Origin: Chromera velia | Taxonomy: Eukaryota > Sar > Chromeraceae | Reading direction: 5' to 3' | DNA: 64,000 nt | Assembly: GCA_018398765.1 (NCBI GenBank) | Contig: JAHBMJ010004137.1 | Location: forward strand, 82,967 to 146,966 | Shown: positions 60,954 to 64,000 of the stretch, piece by piece | How the letters are laid out: each line of letters opens with the position of its first letter | Position numbering within the stretch: position 1 is the first letter of the stretch | The notes under the pieces: generated by a model | The model's input: the letters and a program-made list of their open reading frames with translations, nothing else | What the model was told of the DNA's origin: nothing | The model's database searches: none | Made by a program: the position numbers and the translations under genes

Positions 60954-61770
60954 CGTGGTGACAGTATAACAGTCCGAGAGAATTCCTTCCTTCCTTCCTT
61001 CGCTGCTGCATTGAGACAAGGCAGCGTCACACCAGAATTTTCGAGTGGAAGTGAGCTGATTAGGACGCTGCGACTGACAGCATTGACAGCACTGCAGCAG
61101 CGGCTGCTTGAGCAGGGCACCATGCGAAGTCGACGGAGACGGCACGTTTGGAAGGCGGAGACGGCGTCAATCGATCGGATCGCGATCTCGCGCATGCAGG
61201 GCCGCGAACATCCGCGAACGCAGACCCGGAAGGCGATTTCTGCGATGTGTTGTTCCGCGCGTCAACAAATTAACGCGCGTACACTGTTGCACGTGCATGT
61301 ATCGGTATATGCACACCACAATGATGCATATACGTACATCGGCAAACAACATCTACCGTTTAATTTATACGTACAAGCAGCATGCACATACATGCATACA
61401 ATTGACGCAGGTAAGTGCTCACTGAACGAAGTCGTATTTATTTTCATATGGATCAGTTCCGCTCATACCCAACTGCAATGCCAGAGAGAAGAGAGAGTAA
61501 TTGACGTCTGGTTCGCACAGCCTGCTGAGAGACGACCGTGTTTGGCGTGAATCACTCACGCACGCACACATGCCTGCATATATACATGCATCTACAGGGC
61601 GCCTGCATGTACGATTGATGGACACTCAAGTGGAGACAGAACTCCGTCCACCCACTTCATCCTTCTTCCTTGACCGTTAGCGGGTCTAGTACAAGAACCG
61701 GATCGAGTGAAGTCAGTCTTGCCAGACACTGTGCATAAAGACTTTCTTTGTGTCAGACTGAAACCCTCCC
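60954..61770. promoter_or_regulatory. Divergent promoter region with CGCGCGT inverted repeat
   Basis: Separates the flavoprotein (minus) and the Ser/Pro-rich gene (plus) by 817 bp. At 61256-61279, CGCGCGT and ACGCGCG form perfect 7-base inverted arms around an 10-base AT-rich core. CpG-rich sequence surrounds it (61120-61280), and a CACGTG E-box-like palindrome lies at about 61289. No TATA box is assigned. Confidence 0.45.
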
Positions 61771-64000
61771 ATGCACCCTCAGCAGCAGTCGCAGCACCAG
61801 CAGGGCTTCCGAGACCGGCATGCTGCTTCTCCCACTGCCTCTTGGACCTTTACGCCCTTCATCAATGCCACAAGAAGCCAGGACTACTTCAATGCTCTCA
61901 AGACTCACTACAAGCGCTCCATGGGCCCAGGCCTCGTCACTCCCGCAAAGAGGAACATATCCGCACCGCGCCCTCCACCAGGCGCTCCCGCCATGCAAAA
62001 ACCTTCCCTCCTTCCCCAGCGCTACTCCTACACCTCAACCTTCTCGGAGGGCTTCGACCTCTCCAGCACGATCGGGAGGTCCAAAGGCATGGAGTTTCAG
62101 TCCGGCAGCCTCTCTTTGCCCAAGGTCGCGTCGGTTGGCAGTCTCTTGGCGTCCGCCGGGGAAGAGAGCAGGGACCAGGGCGCTGTTGCTGCCACACGAC
62201 GCACACGAGCGGGGGGAAGGGGCTGGAATGACCAGCTGACTGCAGCCGTGGTCCCCCCGCGTGCCCGCTTTGTGGGACCTTTGCAGAACGCCCGCGCACT
62301 CCAGAAGGTCAGCCAGTCTGCCTCTCTATCTGTATGCCAGTGGGTGTGTCTGCCTGATGATCAGTCGGCCTGCCTGGCTGTACGCATACCTATCTGCCTG
62401 TATTTTTGTGTGCCCACCAGCCTGCAAGCTGGTTAGCCTTTCCGCGTGTCTCTCTCTCTCTGTCCGTCCGTCTATCTCTATACCTGCCGGTCCCTCAGCA
62501 TGTGTTTTTGCTTCAGCAGTCTCAAGCAGTCCACCAACGCATGCTGGCTGCCCTCACCATTAATTATCCAGACAAGCCTAAATGACCAATTGTTCCCATG
62601 CAGGAGATGAAAGCGAAGAGCAGCGCTGGTCCTCGTCACGTCACCATTGCGAATCCTGATGGGACCATTCAACCATCACACACACCTGAAAGCCCAAAGA
62701 ACATCCGACCGACACGTGATTCAATCCAGAGCCACGCCCGCACGAGCCTTGCAAGCACGGAGGGCAGATTCTCTCTCTCCCTGACCCCCCCTCTCAACGG
62801 TTTCGAAGCTTCCTCAACCCTTAAGGACACCCTCCACCCAGGCTACAGACCAAGTGCCGCCAACGCATCCACGGAGCTACAGGGAGGTGACTCCAGACTC
62901 GCCTCAGGAGCAGCATGTGCTCTCACCCCGCCCCTCCTAGGCCCGGAACCGCTGCACTCAAACGATCTCGCCACGGCCTTTTCAGGCATTTCATTCGCAG
63001 CAGCCACCGCTCCCTCAGGAGGGTTCTTCAGACCCTCCCTGGACTCTCCGGGGATTCCTTCAAGAGGACCGGAACGACCAGGGCCCAGTCAACTGGATGA
63101 TCATGCCGGGCCCCCCCTCCACGAGGGCACCTCGAGAGACACGAATAGAGGCAAAGGACCGCTAAGGAATGCACCACCCCCGCAGGCCATCAGGGGTTCT
63201 CCCGAACGGCGCGCCTCCCTGGTGTCCCCTTTGGGCGCCGGTGTGACTTCCCCTGCAGTGTCTTCTCCAAGGGCCACCCTTAGTGGAGATGAGGATGAAG
63301 ACGCTCCGTGCGAGCGTCCCTCCGATCTGTTGGCAGCAGCACTCCACAGCTCCATATCTCCGTTTGTTGCTCGATCCAGCAGGGGAATGCGAGACAAGGG
63401 AGGTGCAGGAAAAGGCAGTGGTGATGGGAGTATGAGGGAGTCGCCCCTGAAGTTTTCACGTGACGAAGCTTCAGCCCTCTCCTCTCCCTCACGCAATCCC
63501 CCATCTCCCGTGTCCCGCTCCCCCCCACAAGCTCTACAGAGCCCGGGGATAGGCCTAGACCCTCTCTCTCCCTCCTTTCCATCTTCAAATGTGCCGTCGG
63601 GTCCTAGATCCCCGCATAAAGAAGAAAAACCCACGCCAAGAACAGGACCAAATGCACCGCCAAGTACAGTCTCAGAGAATGAAAGTGTCATTCGCACGAA
63701 GCAGACCCAGACGCAGACTGACGATCTCCACTCCGTTCCAATCTCAGAACGACAAGCAGAACAGCAGAATTTAGACTCCCCCTCACCCCCCCCCTCACGC
63801 TCGCAAACCCTCAAACAAACTTTGGGGATCTCAGGGTCCTCCACCGTTCCTGCCTCTTTTCTAAGAAGCACCATGGGACAAGGCCAAGGGAAAGAGGTTG
63901 CAGAGAAGGACCGCCTGCAACAGCAGAAAGAGAGATTTCCCGTCCCGCCCGCACCGCTCTCCCCAGTCAAAACTTCCCCGAAAAAGGAGCCGGGGATGCT
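61771..64000 (+). CDS. Ser/Pro-rich disordered protein with LC8-type motif, 3' partial
   Basis: Exon 1, 61771-62307 (ATG, 179 codons, donor GTCAGC). Exon 2 starts at 62604 after CATGCAG and stays open to the window end, so at least 644 residues. Exon 1 is Gln/Arg-rich at the start (MHPQQQSQHQQG) with one ordered-looking patch (ASWTFTPFINATRSQDYFNALKTHYKRS). Exon 2 is almost entirely disordered, dense in SP and TP pairs (many potential proline-directed phosphorylation sites), with a run RTKQTQTQTDD at about 63696-63725 containing K-Q-T-Q-T, the canonical dynein light chain LC8-binding motif. I recognise no family. It could be a cytoskeletal or signalling scaffold. The 3' end lies beyond the window. 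Confidence 0.7.

Noticed and set aside
63101-63970. 289-codon minus-strand frame at the window end
   Set aside because: It is the shadow of the plus-strand Ser/Pro-rich exon, which is open throughout and joins in phase to the upstream exon.

Overview
This is a 64 kb eukaryotic nuclear contig. Its protein-coding genes are intron-rich (about 56 introns inferred from reading frame and family conservation). The intron sense strands are pyrimidine-rich and carry (CT)n/(GT)n microsatellites. AT-rich islands full of degraded transposable elements separate the genes. One enzyme carries a signal-peptide plus transit-like leader with an AAAF junction, which suggests an alga with a secondary (complex) plastid. 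A chromerid-type alveolate would fit, but that is inference; no rRNA or marker gene is present to settle it.

Layout. 54-8122 (+): the 3' two-thirds of cobalamin-dependent methionine synthase, 18 exons, starting in the pterin (folate) domain. 8123-10140: low-complexity DNA. 10411-10931: a hAT-like MITE. About 10955-16000 (-): a decayed LINE with an endonuclease, a reverse transcriptase and an unusual Cys-rich CXC-like motif. 16664-18189 (-): an intronless ankyrin-repeat protein with a probable frameshift near its end. 20960-24554 (-): a long disordered Ser/Glu-rich protein. It is divergent from a SCAMP-like tetraspanning membrane protein at 25280-28936 (+), with a CpG-dense block between them. 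29340-30369 (+): a retroelement C-terminal remnant. 32215-42919 (-): a complete 23-exon NEO1/ATP9-type P4-ATPase (lipid flippase). 43.4-51.1 kb: a repeat island with two further retroelement remnants, a three-copy dispersed repeat and a duplicated segment. 51514-54111 (-): a four-exon GT43 glycosyltransferase. 54735-55145 (+): a small secreted or organellar protein of unknown function. 56749-57133: a foldback element. 57332-60953 (-): a six-exon kynurenine-3-monooxygenase-like flavoprotein. It is divergent from a Ser/Pro-rich protein at 61771->64000 (+).

The genes do not form one pathway. Three (flippase, SCAMP, GT43) belong to the secretory/endomembrane system. MetH and the flavoprotein are metabolic. 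I found no clearly novel multi-gene system. The most unusual signals are genome-level: C at donor position +3 in about 23 of 56 inferred introns, GC-rich inverted GCGC elements in the 5' flanks of several genes, and the CXC-bearing LINE. Two N gaps (35903-36073 and 58553-58956) lie in introns and are flanked by poly-G/C runs.
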